A stretch of DNA of 64,000 bases from Streptomyces sp. V3I7 (GCF_030817495.1 NZ_JAUSZK010000001.1:1591001-1655000), one strand, 5' to 3'. Shown: positions 42,576 to 56,082, numbered from the stretch's first letter. Notes: generated by a model from the letters alone, not told the origin. A program made the numbers and translations.

Positions 42576-43502
42576 ATGAAACGTTCCGCGGTCCTGCTGC
42601 TCGCGGCCGTCCCGGTCGTCGTGACGGCGGTGGTGTACGCCGTCTCCCCCGGCGGGCCGGACCCCGGCGCGGAACGGGACCGGCCGTCGGCCGCACGGAG
42701 CGCGGGCGCCCGGGACGCCGGCGCCGCGGACGCCAAGGCGCGGGCCGAGCGGGCGCGGCGGGCCGAGGACGACGCGCTGGTCGCCGACGCCCCGCCCCGC
42801 CTGTCCGCTCCCGACAAGAAGGAGCTGGCCCAGCAGATCCTGGCCAGCGCCGAGAACTCCACCCTCGACTGGCGCAGCGCCTTCGGCTACATCGAGGACA
42901 TCGGCGACGGCCAGGGCTACACGGCCGGCCTCGTCGGCTTCTGCACGGGCACCCATGATCTGCTCACCCTGGTCGAGCGTTACACACGAGCGCACCCGGA
43001 CAACGGTCTCGCCCGCTACCTGCCCGCGCTGCGCGAGGTGGACGGCACGGACTCGCACCGGGGCCTGGACCCCGGGTTCCCGGCCGCCTGGAAGGCGGAG
43101 GCGGAACTTCCCGCGTTCCGCAGGGCGCAGGAGGACGAGCGGGACCGGGTCTACTTCGACCCGGCCGTGCGCCTCGCGGGGCTCGACGGGCTCGGCACGC
43201 TGGGCCAGTTCGTGTACTACGACGCGATGGTCTTCCACGGCCCGGGCACCGGCCCCGGCGGCTTCTACGGGCTGCGCGAGCGGGCGATGGCCGAGGCCGG
43301 CACCCCGGCGGAGGGCGGCGACGAGACGACGTATCTCGGTGTCTTCCTGGACGTACGGCGGGAGGCCATGCGGTCCAAGCGGCCCGGTATCGACACGACC
43401 CGCATCGACACGGCCCAGCGCCGGTTCCTGAAGGAGGGGAACCTGGACCTGAGCACGCCGCTGGAGTGGCAGGTGTACGGGGACACGTACCGGGTGCCGT
43501 AG
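42576..43502 (+). CDS. Secreted chitosanase (GH46)
   Basis: A 308-residue GH46 chitosanase that hydrolyses chitosan outside the cell. Signal peptide or anchor: MKRSAVLLLAAVPVVVTAVV; then a charged Ala/Arg linker (to about residue 70). The catalytic domain begins KKELAQQILASAENSTLDWR with the general-acid Glu, then AFGYIEDIGDGQGYTAGLVG with the catalytic Asp and FCTGTHDLLTLVERYT, all GH46 signatures. The C-terminus LSTPLEWQVYGDTYRVP is usual. ATG 42576. Retained basic sequence after the signal suggests either a Tat-independent export or a tethered form. Confidence 0.92.
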   Translation: MKRSAVLLLAAVPVVVTAVVYAVSPGGPDPGAERDRPSAARSAGARDAGAADAKARAERARRAEDDALVADAPPRLSAPDKKELAQQILASAENSTLDWRSAFGYIEDIGDGQGYTAGLVGFCTGTHDLLTLVERYTRAHPDNGLARYLPALREVDGTDSHRGLDPGFPAAWKAEAELPAFRRAQEDERDRVYFDPAVRLAGLDGLGTLGQFVYYDAMVFHGPGTGPGGFYGLRERAMAEAGTPAEGGDETTYLGVFLDVRREAMRSKRPGIDTTRIDTAQRRFLKEGNLDLSTPLEWQVYGDTYRVP

Positions 43503-43523
43503 GCGCGGCGTTCGCGGACGTGC

Positions 43524-43573
43524 GGCGGCGCCTGCCCGGATGTCCGGTCGGGGACAGGAGGGCAGGCGCCGCC
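43524..43573. terminator. Bidirectional terminator between chitosanase and gltD
   Basis: GGCGGCGCCTGCCC (43524-43537) pairs perfectly with 43560-43573, 14 bp with a 22-base loop, between two convergent genes. Confidence 0.8.
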
Positions 43574-43626
43574 TGGCGTTCCGTACTCCGTTGTACGGGA
43601 CGTGTGGTGGGGTCCTTGCGGGACCG

Positions 43627-45082
43627 TCAGACCATCAGTGCGCGGTCCGTCGGGCGGATCGGGGCGGGGAGTTCGCTGGCGCCGGTCAGGAAGCGGTCGA
43701 CTCCCTTCGCCGCCGAGCGGCCCTCCGCGATCGCCCACACGATGAGGGACTGGCCGCGGCCGGCGTCACCGGCGACGAACACGCCGGGCACGTTGGTCTG
43801 GAAGTCGGCGTCGCGGGCGATGTTGCCGCGCTCGTCGAGGTCCAGGCCGAACTGCTCGACCAGGCCGTTGGCCCGGTCGGTGCCGGTGAAGCCCATGGCC
43901 AGGGTGACCAGTTGGGCGGGGATACGGCGTTCGGTGCCCGGCTTGGAGGTGAGCCTGCCCTCGACGAACTCGACCTCGGCCAGGTGCAGCCACTGCACGT
44001 CGCCGTTCTCGTCGCCCTCGAAGTGGGTGGTGGAGACGGAGTAGACCCGCTCGCCGCCCTCCTCGTGGGCGCTGGTGACCTTGTAGAGCATGGGGAAGGT
44101 CGGCCAGGGCTGGTCGAGGGGGTGCCGCTCGTCGTTCGGGCGCGGCATGATCTCCAGCTGGGTCACCGACGCGGCGCCCTGGCGGTGGGCGGTGCCCACG
44201 CAGTCGGCGCCGGTGTCGCCGCCGCCGATGACGACGACGTGCCTGCCCTCGGCCGAGATCGGCGGGCTGACGTAGTCGCCCTCCTGGACCTTGTTGGCCA
44301 GCGGCAGGTACTCCATCGCCTGGTGGATGCCGTTCAACTCCCGGCCGGGTACGGGGAGATCGCGGGCGGTGGTGGAGCCGGCGGCGATGACGACCGCGTC
44401 GTAGCGCTTGCGCAGGGCGGTCGCGGTCATGTCGCGGCCGATCTCGATGCCGGTACGGAAGCGGGTGCCCTCCGCGCGCATCTGCTCGATGCGCCGGTTG
44501 ATGTGCCGCTTCTCCATCTTGAACTCGGGGATGCCGTACCGGAGGAGGCCGCCGACGCGGTCGGCGCGCTCGTAGACGGCGACCGTGTGCCCGGCCCGGG
44601 TGAGCTGCTGGGCGGCGGCGAGGCCGGCCGGGCCGGAGCCGATGACGGCGACCGTCTTGCCGGACAGGCGCTCGGGCACCTGCGCGGCGACGGCTCCGTT
44701 CTCCCACGCCTTGTCGATGATCGAGACCTCGACGTTCTTGATGGTGACCGGCGCCTGGCTGATGCCGAGCACGCAGGCCGACTCGCAGGGGGCGGGGCAG
44801 AGGCGACCGGTGAACTCCGGGAAGTTGTTGGTCGCGTGCAGGCGCTCGGAGGCCCCCGTCCAGTCCTCGCGGTAGGCGTAGTCGTTCCACTCGGGGATCA
44901 GGTTCCCGAGTGGACAGCCGTTGTGGCAGAACGGGATGCCGCAGTCCATGCAGCGGCTCGCCTGCTTGCTGATGATCGGCAGCAGGGAGCCGGGGGCGTA
45001 CACCTCGTTCCAGTCCTTGACGCGCTCACCGACGGGGCGGGTCCTGGCGACCTCGCGGCCGTGGTTGAGGAAGCCCTTGGGA

Positions 45083-45090
<8 letters not shown>
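43627..45090 (-). CDS. gltD: Glutamate synthase (NADPH) small subunit
   Basis: A 487-residue small subunit that takes electrons from NADPH to the GltB flavin. Two 4Fe-4S cysteine groups are present: [20 protein letters not shown] and [16 protein letters not shown] site [25 protein letters not shown] site [21 protein letters not shown]-terminal FAD contact [19 protein letters not shown]. Ends with a short TDRALMV tail. Its ATG lies 8 bases inside the gltB stop, so the two subunits are translated together at fixed ratio. Confidence 0.97.
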
Positions 45091-49675
<4,585 letters not shown>

Positions 49676-50101
49676 CGGCTCTCCCGTCGTCGTCATTGGC
49701 ATGTGGCTGGTGCCGAGGGACGACGTTGGCCCTCTGCGTGGAGCGTGGAGCTCAAAATTTCGTGCAGGTTACCGGCGGCTCTCGATAACTGGAAAGTAGG
49801 TTCCAGCATGCGGACACCGGGCGCGCGCTGCGGGTACGGCGAACCGACGCCGGAGGGTGTGAGCGGGGGTATATGCGGGGACTGGGTGCGGCACATGAAA
49901 GACCGGGCCGGGCGGGATCAGGGTTGGATCCAGACCCGTCGGCCGAGGGGCGGGAAGAGCGTCGTGGCCCGTCCCGCGTTGCACGGCAGGCGTCATTGCC
50001 CGCAGCGCTTACGGCTCATGCCCGCTGGTTAAGCGTTCGAAACCAGCAAGTAACAGTTGTGACGGCTATTCATGCAGGCCACCGCATAAACAGCGGTTCA
50101 C
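49676..50101. other. 426-base gap upstream of gltB
   Basis: No convincing gene. It should carry the gltBD promoter and leader on the minus strand. Short open frames here lack codon bias. AT-richer DNA at 50030-50105 is at the 3' end of the VIT gene; I see no clear hairpin and no nitrogen-regulator (GlnR) box that I would defend. Confidence 0.4.
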
Positions 50102-50833
50102 CTATCCTACGGCCGTTCCGAACAGCACGCCGAGGAGGTACGTCACACCGGCCGCAGCCCCGCCGAGCGCGAGCTGCCGCAGACCGCTGAACCACCAGCT
50201 GCGCGCCGTCACCTTGGCCACCACGGCGCCGCAGCCGAACAGCCCCGCGAGCGCCAGCACCACGGCCGGCCACAGCGCGCTCGCGCCGAGCAGGTACGGC
50301 AGGAGGGGCAGCAGGGCACCCAGCGCGAAGGAACCGAACGAGGACACGGCCGCGACCAGCGGCGAGGGCAGGTCGCCGGGGTCGATGCCCAGCTCCTCAC
50401 GGGCGTGGATCTCCAGGGCCTGCTCGGGGTCCCTGGACAGCTGGCGGGCGACCTCGCGGGCGAGCTCCGGCTCGACGCCGCGGGCCCGGTAGAGCGCGGC
50501 GAGTTCCTTCTCCTCGTCCTGCGGGTGCTTGCGCAGCTCCCTGCGCTCCACGTCGAGCTCGGCCTCGACGAGTTCGCGCTGGGAGGCGACGGAGGTGTAC
50601 TCGCCGGCGGCCATGGAGAAGGCCCCGGCGGCGAGCCCGGCCAGACCGGTCAGAATGATGGCCTGCTGCCCGACGGATCCGCCGGCGACGCCGGTCATCA
50701 GGGCGAGGTTGGAGGCCAGGCCGTCCATCGCCCCGAAGACGGCGGGGCGCAGCCAGCCGCCGTTCACGTCCCGGTGCGTGTGGTTGTCACGGTGCGCCTC
50801 GTGCAGCGCGGCCTCGGTTTCGATGATGGCCAT
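50102..50833 (-). CDS. VIT1/CCC1-family iron/manganese transporter
   Basis: A 243-residue membrane protein of the VIT (vacuolar iron transporter) family. The N-terminal HRDVNGGWLRPAVFGAMDGL and ASNLALMTGVAGGSVGQQAI match TM1-2 with the conserved Asp in TM1 (GAMDGL). TM2-3 is AGAFSMAAGEYTSVASQREL, with the metal-binding MAAGEYTSV signature. A cytoplasmic Glu-rich metal-binding helix domain (ELVEAELDVERRELRKHPQD) and two more hydrophobic pairs follow. It exports or sequesters Fe2+/Mn2+. GGGGGAC precedes ATG 50833. A probable iron box and promoter lie just upstream. Confidence 0.92.
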   Translation of the reverse strand: MAIIETEAALHEAHRDNHTHRDVNGGWLRPAVFGAMDGLASNLALMTGVAGGSVGQQAIILTGLAGLAAGAFSMAAGEYTSVASQRELVEAELDVERRELRKHPQDEEKELAALYRARGVEPELAREVARQLSRDPEQALEIHAREELGIDPGDLPSPLVAAVSSFGSFALGALLPLLPYLLGASALWPAVVLALAGLFGCGAVVAKVTARSWWFSGLRQLALGGAAAGVTYLLGVLFGTAVG

Positions 50834-50850
50834 GAGGTCCCCCAGATAGC

Positions 50851-50869
50851 TTAGGCAAAGCTAACTTTA
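50851..50869. promoter_or_regulatory. Probable DmdR/IdeR iron box of the VIT transporter gene
   Basis: The 19 bases at 50851-50869, TTAGGCAAAGCTAACTTTA, match 13 or 14 positions of the actinobacterial iron box TTAGGTTAGGCTAACCTAA. It begins 18 bases before the start codon and overlaps the predicted -10 and transcription start, so bound Fe-DmdR would block the promoter. The surrounding 40 bases are the most AT-rich of the area. Confidence 0.65.
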
Positions 50870-50897
50870 GATACGTTCTACTTTTCGACAACCTCAA
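50868..50897 (-). promoter_or_regulatory. Probable promoter of the VIT transporter gene
   Basis: On the minus strand TTGAGG (50897-50892) and TATCTA (50873-50868) are separated by 18 bases. The predicted start falls inside the iron box. Confidence 0.55.
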
Positions 50898-50993
50898 CCT
50901 ACGCCACTCCCCCAGCCCCCCGCCAGCAAGGAAAGGCTGCGCTAACCTGCACGTTTGTCGTGGAGCGCTGCCCCGTGCCGGGGGGCCGGCCGG

Positions 50994-51580
50994 ATGTCGG
51001 TCCGGGTGATGCTGCGGCCGGTGAGGCTCGTGCGCGCTTCGCCGCCGGGCCTGCGTGAGCGCCTGGCGCCGGCGCTCACCGGCGAGCGACTGGAGGCGGG
51101 CGTGGCGGCCGTGGCGCAACGCCCGGCGCGCGCTCGCCCTCGCACACGCCACGACACCGCCTTCGCTCTGCCCCTGCTCCTGCTCCTGCCCCTGCCCCTG
51201 CCCCTGCCCCTGCCCTGCTCCTGCTCCTGCCCTGCTCCTGCTCCTGCCCCTGCCCCTGCCCCTGCTCCTGCCCCTGCCCCTGCTCCTGCTCCTGCTCCTG
51301 CGGCACCAGATCGTCGGCCACGTCCACAGCTACGGCGTAGCCGCCGCCGAGACGGTCCGGTCGCCCTCGCCGCCGCGGCCCGCCTGTGCCGGGTCGCCGA
51401 CTCGGCGCCCGCGCTGGCGGCGCGCCGACCGGCACCCTCGGCGGCGGCGTCGATCCCGGAGTCCCGGCGCGACGCCTGCCGCACACTCTCCGGGTGCGCG
51501 ATCCCCGCCTCACCGGCACCGGCCTCGTGGAACTCGCCGATCTCCTGGAAGCCGCACAACCGGCCCCACCGGGAGGATGA
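50994..51580 (+). pseudogene. Decayed gene of unknown function carrying a hexanucleotide array
   Basis: Coding-type third-position GC bias is seen in three different frames in turn: SPPGLRERLAPALTGERLEA (to about 51115), then ARRALALAHATTPP (to about 51160), then, after the repeat array, ALAAAARLCRVADSAPALAA and RDPRLTGTGLVELADLLEAA ending with TGA at 51578-51580. At least two frameshifts plus the repeat insertion mean the gene cannot make its original product. I cannot name the family. Its stop overlaps the start of the next fossil (ATGA), as expected for an old operon leading into the ADP-ribosylglycohydrolase genes. Confidence 0.55.
51168..51300 (+). repeat. 133-bp array of CTGCCC/CTGCTC hexanucleotides
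   Basis: About 22 units of CTGCYC in tandem. Two units, near 51211 and 51229, are only five bases long (CTGCC), which changes the reading frame twice within the array. Depending on frame it would encode Leu-Pro, Cys-Pro/Ser or Pro-Ala dipeptides. It is the longest simple repeat in the window and lies inside the decayed gene. Confidence 0.93.
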
Positions 51581-51795
51581 TTCGGGGCATGACGCCCAAA
51601 GGAGAAGAGAGCAGCGGGCCGTGTCCGGGCGGGCCCGGCGGTCTCGACGAGCGGATCGCCTCCGCTCTCGTGGGAGCCGCCGTCGGCGACGCTCTCGGGG
51701 ACCCGTCGAGCGCTGCTCCCCCGACCAGACCCTCGAACGCCACGGCGGCCGCGTCCACGGCGTCGCCGGCCCGTGGAACGGCGACGCCTGGCGCC
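51577..51795 (+). pseudogene. N-terminal fossil of an ADP-ribosylglycohydrolase
   Basis: From ATG 51577 the frame reads DERIASALVGAAVGDALG; one frame on it continues GPVERCSPDQTLERHGGRVH then GVAGPWNGDAWR. Joined, these are the first 70 residues of an ADP-ribosylglycohydrolase (ALVGAAVGDALG, then the GGPVE block). A one-base loss near 51694-51702 separates the two frames, and the rest of the gene is missing: the sequence runs straight into the ribosome-binding site of the next gene. It was probably one of two tandem paralogues. Confidence 0.75.
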
Positions 51796-51806
51796 GGAGG
51801 TCCCCG

Positions 51807-53171
51807 ATGCTCCGCGTGACCTGGGTGCAGCCGGAGGACCTGGTGCGCCACGAGTTGCGACAGGCACGGCAGGACGGCCGCGAGCCCAAGGTGATCGCGG
51901 CCCGGTGGCGGGCGGCCGGCGGCAGCGAGGAAGCGCCGCCCGGGGGCGCGTCGACGCAGCCGGCGTCGCGCTATCTGCGGCTGCTCGCCGAGGACCTGCT
52001 GGACGAACTGGCCGATCTGCCCAGCCGGTTGAGCGAGCAGGAGCCGACCGACCTGGCGCGGATCAGGCGGCTCTGCCCGGACTGGCCGCAGGCGTCCGGG
52101 CGGGCCCCCTCCCCCGGCCATCGAGGCTTCGAGGCGGCCTGGCTCGGGCGGGCGGCGGGCTGTCTGCTCGGCAAGCCCGTCGGGACACTCCCCCTCGACG
52201 CCATCCGCAGGCTCGCCCGCGCCACCGGCAACTGGCCGCTGAACACCTGGTTCACGGCACGCGGCGTCCCCGAGGAACTGCTGGACGAGCACCCGTGGAA
52301 CCGCCGCTCGGCCGCGACCTCCCTGGCCGAGAACATCGACGGCATGCCCGAGGACGACGACCTCGACTACCCGCTCCTCAACCTGCTTCTGCTGCAACGC
52401 CACGGCCGGGCCTTCACCACCACCGACGTGGCCCGGCTGTGGCTCGACGAGCTCCCGGCCGGACGGACGTCCACCGCCGAGCGCCTCGCCTACCGCAACC
52501 TCCTCGTCGGCATCGAGCCCCCGCACACCGCCCGCCACCGCAACCCGTTCCGCGAGTGGACCGGCGCGCTGACCCGCGCCGACGTGCACGGCTGGACCAA
52601 CCCGGGCGACCCCGCGGCCGCCGCGGAACAGGCCCACCGCGACGCCGTCCTCACCCACACCGCCAACGGCGTCTACGCGGCGATGTTCACCGCGGCCACC
52701 ATCGCCGCGGCGGCCACCGGCACCCAGGACGTCCACGCCTGTCTGCGCACCGGGCGCTCGGTGGTCCCGCCCGGCTCCCGGCTCGCCCGGGCAGTCGACC
52801 ATGCCGTCGAACTGGCCTTGACGCACGAGAAGTTCGAGGATGTGGTGGACGAACTGCACGCCGTCCACTCCGCCGACCACCACCGGGCCCATGCCATTCC
52901 CAACACCGCCCTGATCGCCGCCGCCCTCACCCACGCCGACGGCGACTTCACCGGCTCCGTCTGCCGTGCCGTGTCCGGCGGCTGGGACACGGATTCCACC
53001 GGCGCGACAGCCGGGAGCGTCGCGGGCCTGCTCGCCGGGACCCCCGCCGCCCTCCCCGAGCGCTGGACGGCTCCGCTGAAGAACCGGCTGGCCACCTCCG
53101 TGGCCGACTTCGACGGCACCGGCTTCGACACCCTGGCCCATCTCACCCACCTGGAGACGACCCGCCCATGA
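51807..53171 (+). CDS. ADP-ribosylglycohydrolase family protein (DraG-like)
   Basis: A 454-residue protein. The first 110 residues (LRVTWVQPEDLVRHELRQAR) are a helical N-terminal extension. The ADP-ribosylglycohydrolase domain starts with FEAAWLGRAAGCLLGKPVGT and has SLAENIDGMPEDDDLDYPLL with acidic metal ligands, YRNLLVGIEPPHTARHRNPF and the C-terminal metal motif SGGWDTDSTGATAGSVAGLL. DraG enzymes remove ADP-ribose from proteins or small molecules using Mg/Mn. ATG 51807 has GGAGG six bases upstream. Overlaps the ribokinase gene (ATGA), so released ribose or ADP-ribose metabolites may feed into it. Confidence 0.88.
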   Translation: MLRVTWVQPEDLVRHELRQARQDGREPKVIAARWRAAGGSEEAPPGGASTQPASRYLRLLAEDLLDELADLPSRLSEQEPTDLARIRRLCPDWPQASGRAPSPGHRGFEAAWLGRAAGCLLGKPVGTLPLDAIRRLARATGNWPLNTWFTARGVPEELLDEHPWNRRSAATSLAENIDGMPEDDDLDYPLLNLLLLQRHGRAFTTTDVARLWLDELPAGRTSTAERLAYRNLLVGIEPPHTARHRNPFREWTGALTRADVHGWTNPGDPAAAAEQAHRDAVLTHTANGVYAAMFTAATIAAAATGTQDVHACLRTGRSVVPPGSRLARAVDHAVELALTHEKFEDVVDELHAVHSADHHRAHAIPNTALIAAALTHADGDFTGSVCRAVSGGWDTDSTGATAGSVAGLLAGTPAALPERWTAPLKNRLATSVADFDGTGFDTLAHLTHLETTRP

Positions 53172-54061
53172 CCCATATCGCCGTCCTCGGCAGCATCAAC
53201 ATGGACCTCGTCGCGTACGTCGAGAAGGCCCCGCAGCGCGGAGAGACCGTGACCGGACGGGAGTTCCGTACGATCCCCGGCGGCAAGGGCGCCAACCAGG
53301 CGATCGCCGCGGCCCGTGCGGGCGCCACGGTCTCGATGATCGGCGCGGTCGGCACCGACGGCTCCGGCATGCGGCTGCGCGAGACGCTCGAACACTCCGG
53401 TGTCGACACCGACTTCCTGCGCACGGTCGAGGGTCAGTCCGGCACCGCGCACATCGTCGTGGACGACGAGGGCGGCAACGCGATCGTCGTCATCCCCGGC
53501 GCGAACGGCACCGTCGACCACCTCAGCCCCGGCGACGAGGGCGTGATCGCCTCCGCGGACGCCCTGCTGCTCCAGCTGGAGATCCCGCTCGCCGGTGTCC
53601 TCGCCGGCGCGCAGGCGGCCCGCCGCCACGGCGTCCGTACGGTCCTCACCCCGGCGCCCGCCCAGCCGCTGCCGCCCGAACTCCTCGAAGCCGCCGACCT
53701 GTTGGTGCCCAACGAGCACGAGGCGGCAGCCCTCACCGGCCGCGCCGACCCGTACGACGCGGCGGTCGCGCTGCTCGACCTGGTGCCGGAGGTGGTCGTC
53801 ACCCTGGGCGCGTCCGGCTGTCTGTACGTGACGCGGGACGCCGAACCGCTCATGGTCCCCGCGCCGCAGGTGACCGCCGTGGACTCGACCGGCGCGGGCG
53901 ACACCTTCGCCGGCACCCTCGCGGTGGCGCTCGCCGAGGAGCGCCCCATCCGGGAGGCGCTGACCTGGGCGGCCGCCGCGGCGGCGCTGTCGGTGCAACG
54001 GGAAGGCGCCTCGGCGTCGATGCCGTACCGGCCCGAGATCGAGACGCAGTACACCGCATGA
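53168..54061 (+). CDS. rbsK: Ribokinase (PfkB family)
   Basis: A 297-residue PfkB sugar kinase. VLGSINMDLVAYVEKAPQRG and IPGGKGANQAIAAARAGATV (substrate-binding GGKGAN) mark it as ribokinase; GTAHIVVDDEGGNAIVVIPG, ADLLVPNEHEAAALTG and the ATP/catalytic motif AVDSTGAGDTFAGTLAVAL with the catalytic Asp complete it. It phosphorylates ribose to ribose 5-phosphate. No ribose ABC transporter is adjacent; coupling to an ADP-ribosylglycohydrolase suggests salvage of ribose units made inside the cell (inference). Overlaps both neighbours by ATGA. Confidence 0.92.
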   Translation: MTHIAVLGSINMDLVAYVEKAPQRGETVTGREFRTIPGGKGANQAIAAARAGATVSMIGAVGTDGSGMRLRETLEHSGVDTDFLRTVEGQSGTAHIVVDDEGGNAIVVIPGANGTVDHLSPGDEGVIASADALLLQLEIPLAGVLAGAQAARRHGVRTVLTPAPAQPLPPELLEAADLLVPNEHEAAALTGRADPYDAAVALLDLVPEVVVTLGASGCLYVTRDAEPLMVPAPQVTAVDSTGAGDTFAGTLAVALAEERPIREALTWAAAAAALSVQREGASASMPYRPEIETQYTA

Positions 54062-54906
54062 GCGACACCTCCCGCCCGCACGGCGCGGACACGGCCGCCG
54101 TCCATCCGCTCACCTGGCTCTACGTCCCCGGCGACCGGCCCCACGTGGTGCCCAAGGCACTGGCCTCGGGCGCGGACGTGGTGCTGGTCGACCTGGAGGA
54201 CGCGGTCGCCCCCGACCGCAAGGACTACGCCCGCGACGCCACCGCCGAGCTGCTCTCCGAGCCGCAGTCGGTGGCGGTGCACGTGCGGATCAACTCCGCC
54301 GAGACCCCCTGGGCGGCGGCGGACCTGCGAGCGGTCGCCGCGCTCCCGGGCGTCGCCGGGCTGCTGCTGCCGAAGGTCGCGTCCGCGGGCGAGGTGGTGC
54401 GCGCCGCGGAGCGGACCGGGCTCCCGCTGTACGCCCTCCTCGAAACGGCCCTGGGCATCGAGCACGCCTACGCGATCGCCTCCGCCCACCCGTCCCTGAA
54501 GGGCATCACGCTCGGAGAGGCGGACCTGCGCGCCGATCTGGGCGTACGCGACGACGAGGGCCTGGTGTGGTCCCGCTCCCGGATCGTCGTCGCCGCGCGG
54601 GCGGCCGGGCTCGTCCCGCCCTACCAGTCGGTGCACACCGACGTCCGTGACCTGGACGGCCTCGCCGCCTCCTGCGCCCACGGTCGCCGCCTGGGCTTCC
54701 TGGGCCGCGCCGCCATCCACCCCCGCCAGCTCCCGGTCATCGAGCGGGCGTATCTGCCCACGGAGGCGGAGCTGGAGGAGGCCGAGACGATCGTGAAGGC
54801 GGCGACGACGGAGCAGGGCGCCCAGGCGCTTCCGGACGGCCGCTTCATCGACGCGGCGGTCGTGGCGGCGGCCCAGCGCACGCTGGCCCTGGGCCGCCGG
54901 GCCTGA
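54058..54906 (+). CDS. CoA-ester lyase (HpcH/HpaI aldolase / citrate lyase beta family)
   Basis: A 282-residue TIM-barrel lyase. LTWLYVPGDRPHVVPKALAS, VVLVDLEDAVAPDRKDYARD (metal-binding acidic strand), VHVRINSAETPW, GLLLPKVASAGEVV, PLYALLETALGIEHAYAI with the catalytic Glu, TLGEADLRADLGV with the metal-binding Asp, and GRAAIHPRQLPVIERAY match the CitE-like group that cleaves malyl-, citramalyl- or related CoA esters. The substrate is not readable from sequence. Third gene of the operon, ATGA-linked to ribokinase, followed by a strong hairpin. Confidence 0.88.
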   Translation: MSDTSRPHGADTAAVHPLTWLYVPGDRPHVVPKALASGADVVLVDLEDAVAPDRKDYARDATAELLSEPQSVAVHVRINSAETPWAAADLRAVAALPGVAGLLLPKVASAGEVVRAAERTGLPLYALLETALGIEHAYAIASAHPSLKGITLGEADLRADLGVRDDEGLVWSRSRIVVAARAAGLVPPYQSVHTDVRDLDGLAASCAHGRRLGFLGRAAIHPRQLPVIERAYLPTEAELEEAETIVKAATTEQGAQALPDGRFIDAAVVAAAQRTLALGRRA

Positions 54907-54912
54907 GAAACG

Positions 54913-54946
54913 CCGAGGGCGCCCGGATCGATCCGGGCGCCCTCGG
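54913..54946. terminator. Bidirectional terminator between the lyase gene and lgt
   Basis: A perfect 34-base palindrome centred at 54929/54930, between convergent genes ending at 54906 and 54980. Confidence 0.9.
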
Positions 54947-54979
54947 GCGGTCGTACGGAGTCCGTCGTACGGAGGAAGG

Positions 54980-56008
54980 TCAGCTCTTCTTCCCCGCCGA
55001 CGTGGCTTCGTCCTTCTTCTCAGGCTTCTTTACAGAGGCTTCGGAGTCTTCGGAAGGTTCCGAGGTGGACTCGGCCTCGGACTTTGCGTCGTCCTCCTCG
55101 GGCACCGCCTCCGCCTCCGCCTCGGGGGCGGACTTCTCCGCCCTGGCGTCCGGCGGCACCTCGGAGTCGTCGTCCTGGTCCGCGTCGTCGGAGGCGCCCG
55201 GCTCCACCACGGACTCGCGGCCCGGCCGACGCTTCGACGACACGAAGATGTACCCCACCGCGAGCAGGAAGACGATCAGCGCGGTCCAGTCGTTGAGGCG
55301 CAGGCCCAGGATGTGGTGGGCCTCGTCGACGCGCATGTACTCGATCCAGCCGCGGCCCACGCAGTACGCGGCGACGTACAGGGCGAAGGCCCGGCCGTGG
55401 CCGAGGTTGAAGCGGCGGTCGGCCCAGATCACGAGCAGGCCCACACCGACACACCACAGGGACTCGTACAGGAAGGTCGGGTGGTAGTAGCCGGGCACCC
55501 GGCCGCCCGTGGAGGAGGTGATGTGCAGGGCCCACGGGACATGGGTCTCGCGGCCGTACAGCTCCTGGTTGAACCAGTTGCCCCAGCGGCCGATGGCCTG
55601 TGCGAAGGCGATGCCGGGGGCGATGGCATCGGCGTAGGCGGGCAGCGGGATGCCCCGGCGGCGGCAGCCGATCCAGGCCCCGACGGCGCCGAGTGCGATG
55701 GCGCCCCAGATGCCGAGGCCGCCCTCCCACACCTTGAAGGCGTTCACCCAGTCACGGCCCTCGCTGAAGTACAGCTGGTAGTCCGTGATCACGTGGTAGA
55801 GCCTGCCGCCGACCAGGCCGAAGGGAACGGCCCAGATCGCGATGTCGGCCACCGTACCGGGCCGGCCACCGCGGGCGACCCAGCGCTTGTTGCCGAGCCA
55901 GACGGCGACGAAGACGCCGATGATGATGCAGAACGCGTAGGCACGCAGCGGGATCGGACCGAGGTTCCAGACCCCGCGCGACGGGCTGGGAATGTAGGCA
56001 AGTTCCAT
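54980..56008 (-). CDS. lgt: Prolipoprotein diacylglyceryl transferase
   Basis: A 342-residue membrane enzyme that adds diacylglycerol to the lipobox cysteine of prolipoproteins (such as LivK here). The Lgt signature is GRWGNWFNQELYGRETHVPW; GGRLYHVITDYQLY carries the essential His-Tyr region, WEGGLGIWGAIALGAVGAWI the following helix, and HPTFLYESLWCVGVGLLVI the C-terminal part. Seven transmembrane segments are visible. After residue 260 comes a 75-residue tail rich in Glu, Asp, Ser and Lys (SDDADQDDDSEVPPDARAEK to the end), longer than the E. coli enzyme and probably cytoplasmic. ATG 56008. Confidence 0.96.
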   Translation of the reverse strand: MELAYIPSPSRGVWNLGPIPLRAYAFCIIIGVFVAVWLGNKRWVARGGRPGTVADIAIWAVPFGLVGGRLYHVITDYQLYFSEGRDWVNAFKVWEGGLGIWGAIALGAVGAWIGCRRRGIPLPAYADAIAPGIAFAQAIGRWGNWFNQELYGRETHVPWALHITSSTGGRVPGYYHPTFLYESLWCVGVGLLVIWADRRFNLGHGRAFALYVAAYCVGRGWIEYMRVDEAHHILGLRLNDWTALIVFLLAVGYIFVSSKRRPGRESVVEPGASDDADQDDDSEVPPDARAEKSAPEAEAEAVPEEDDAKSEAESTSEPSEDSEASVKKPEKKDEATSAGKKS

Positions 56009-56082
56009 GGCAAGGTCGACGCTACCGTGCCGGGCGGGGCGCGCGGTGTGCGGTCCGGCTACGGGTCCATAACAGGGCGTGA

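Noticed and set aside
51168..51300. CRISPR or coding collagen-like domain in the CTGCYC array
   Set aside because: No spacers, and two five-base units break any single reading frame.
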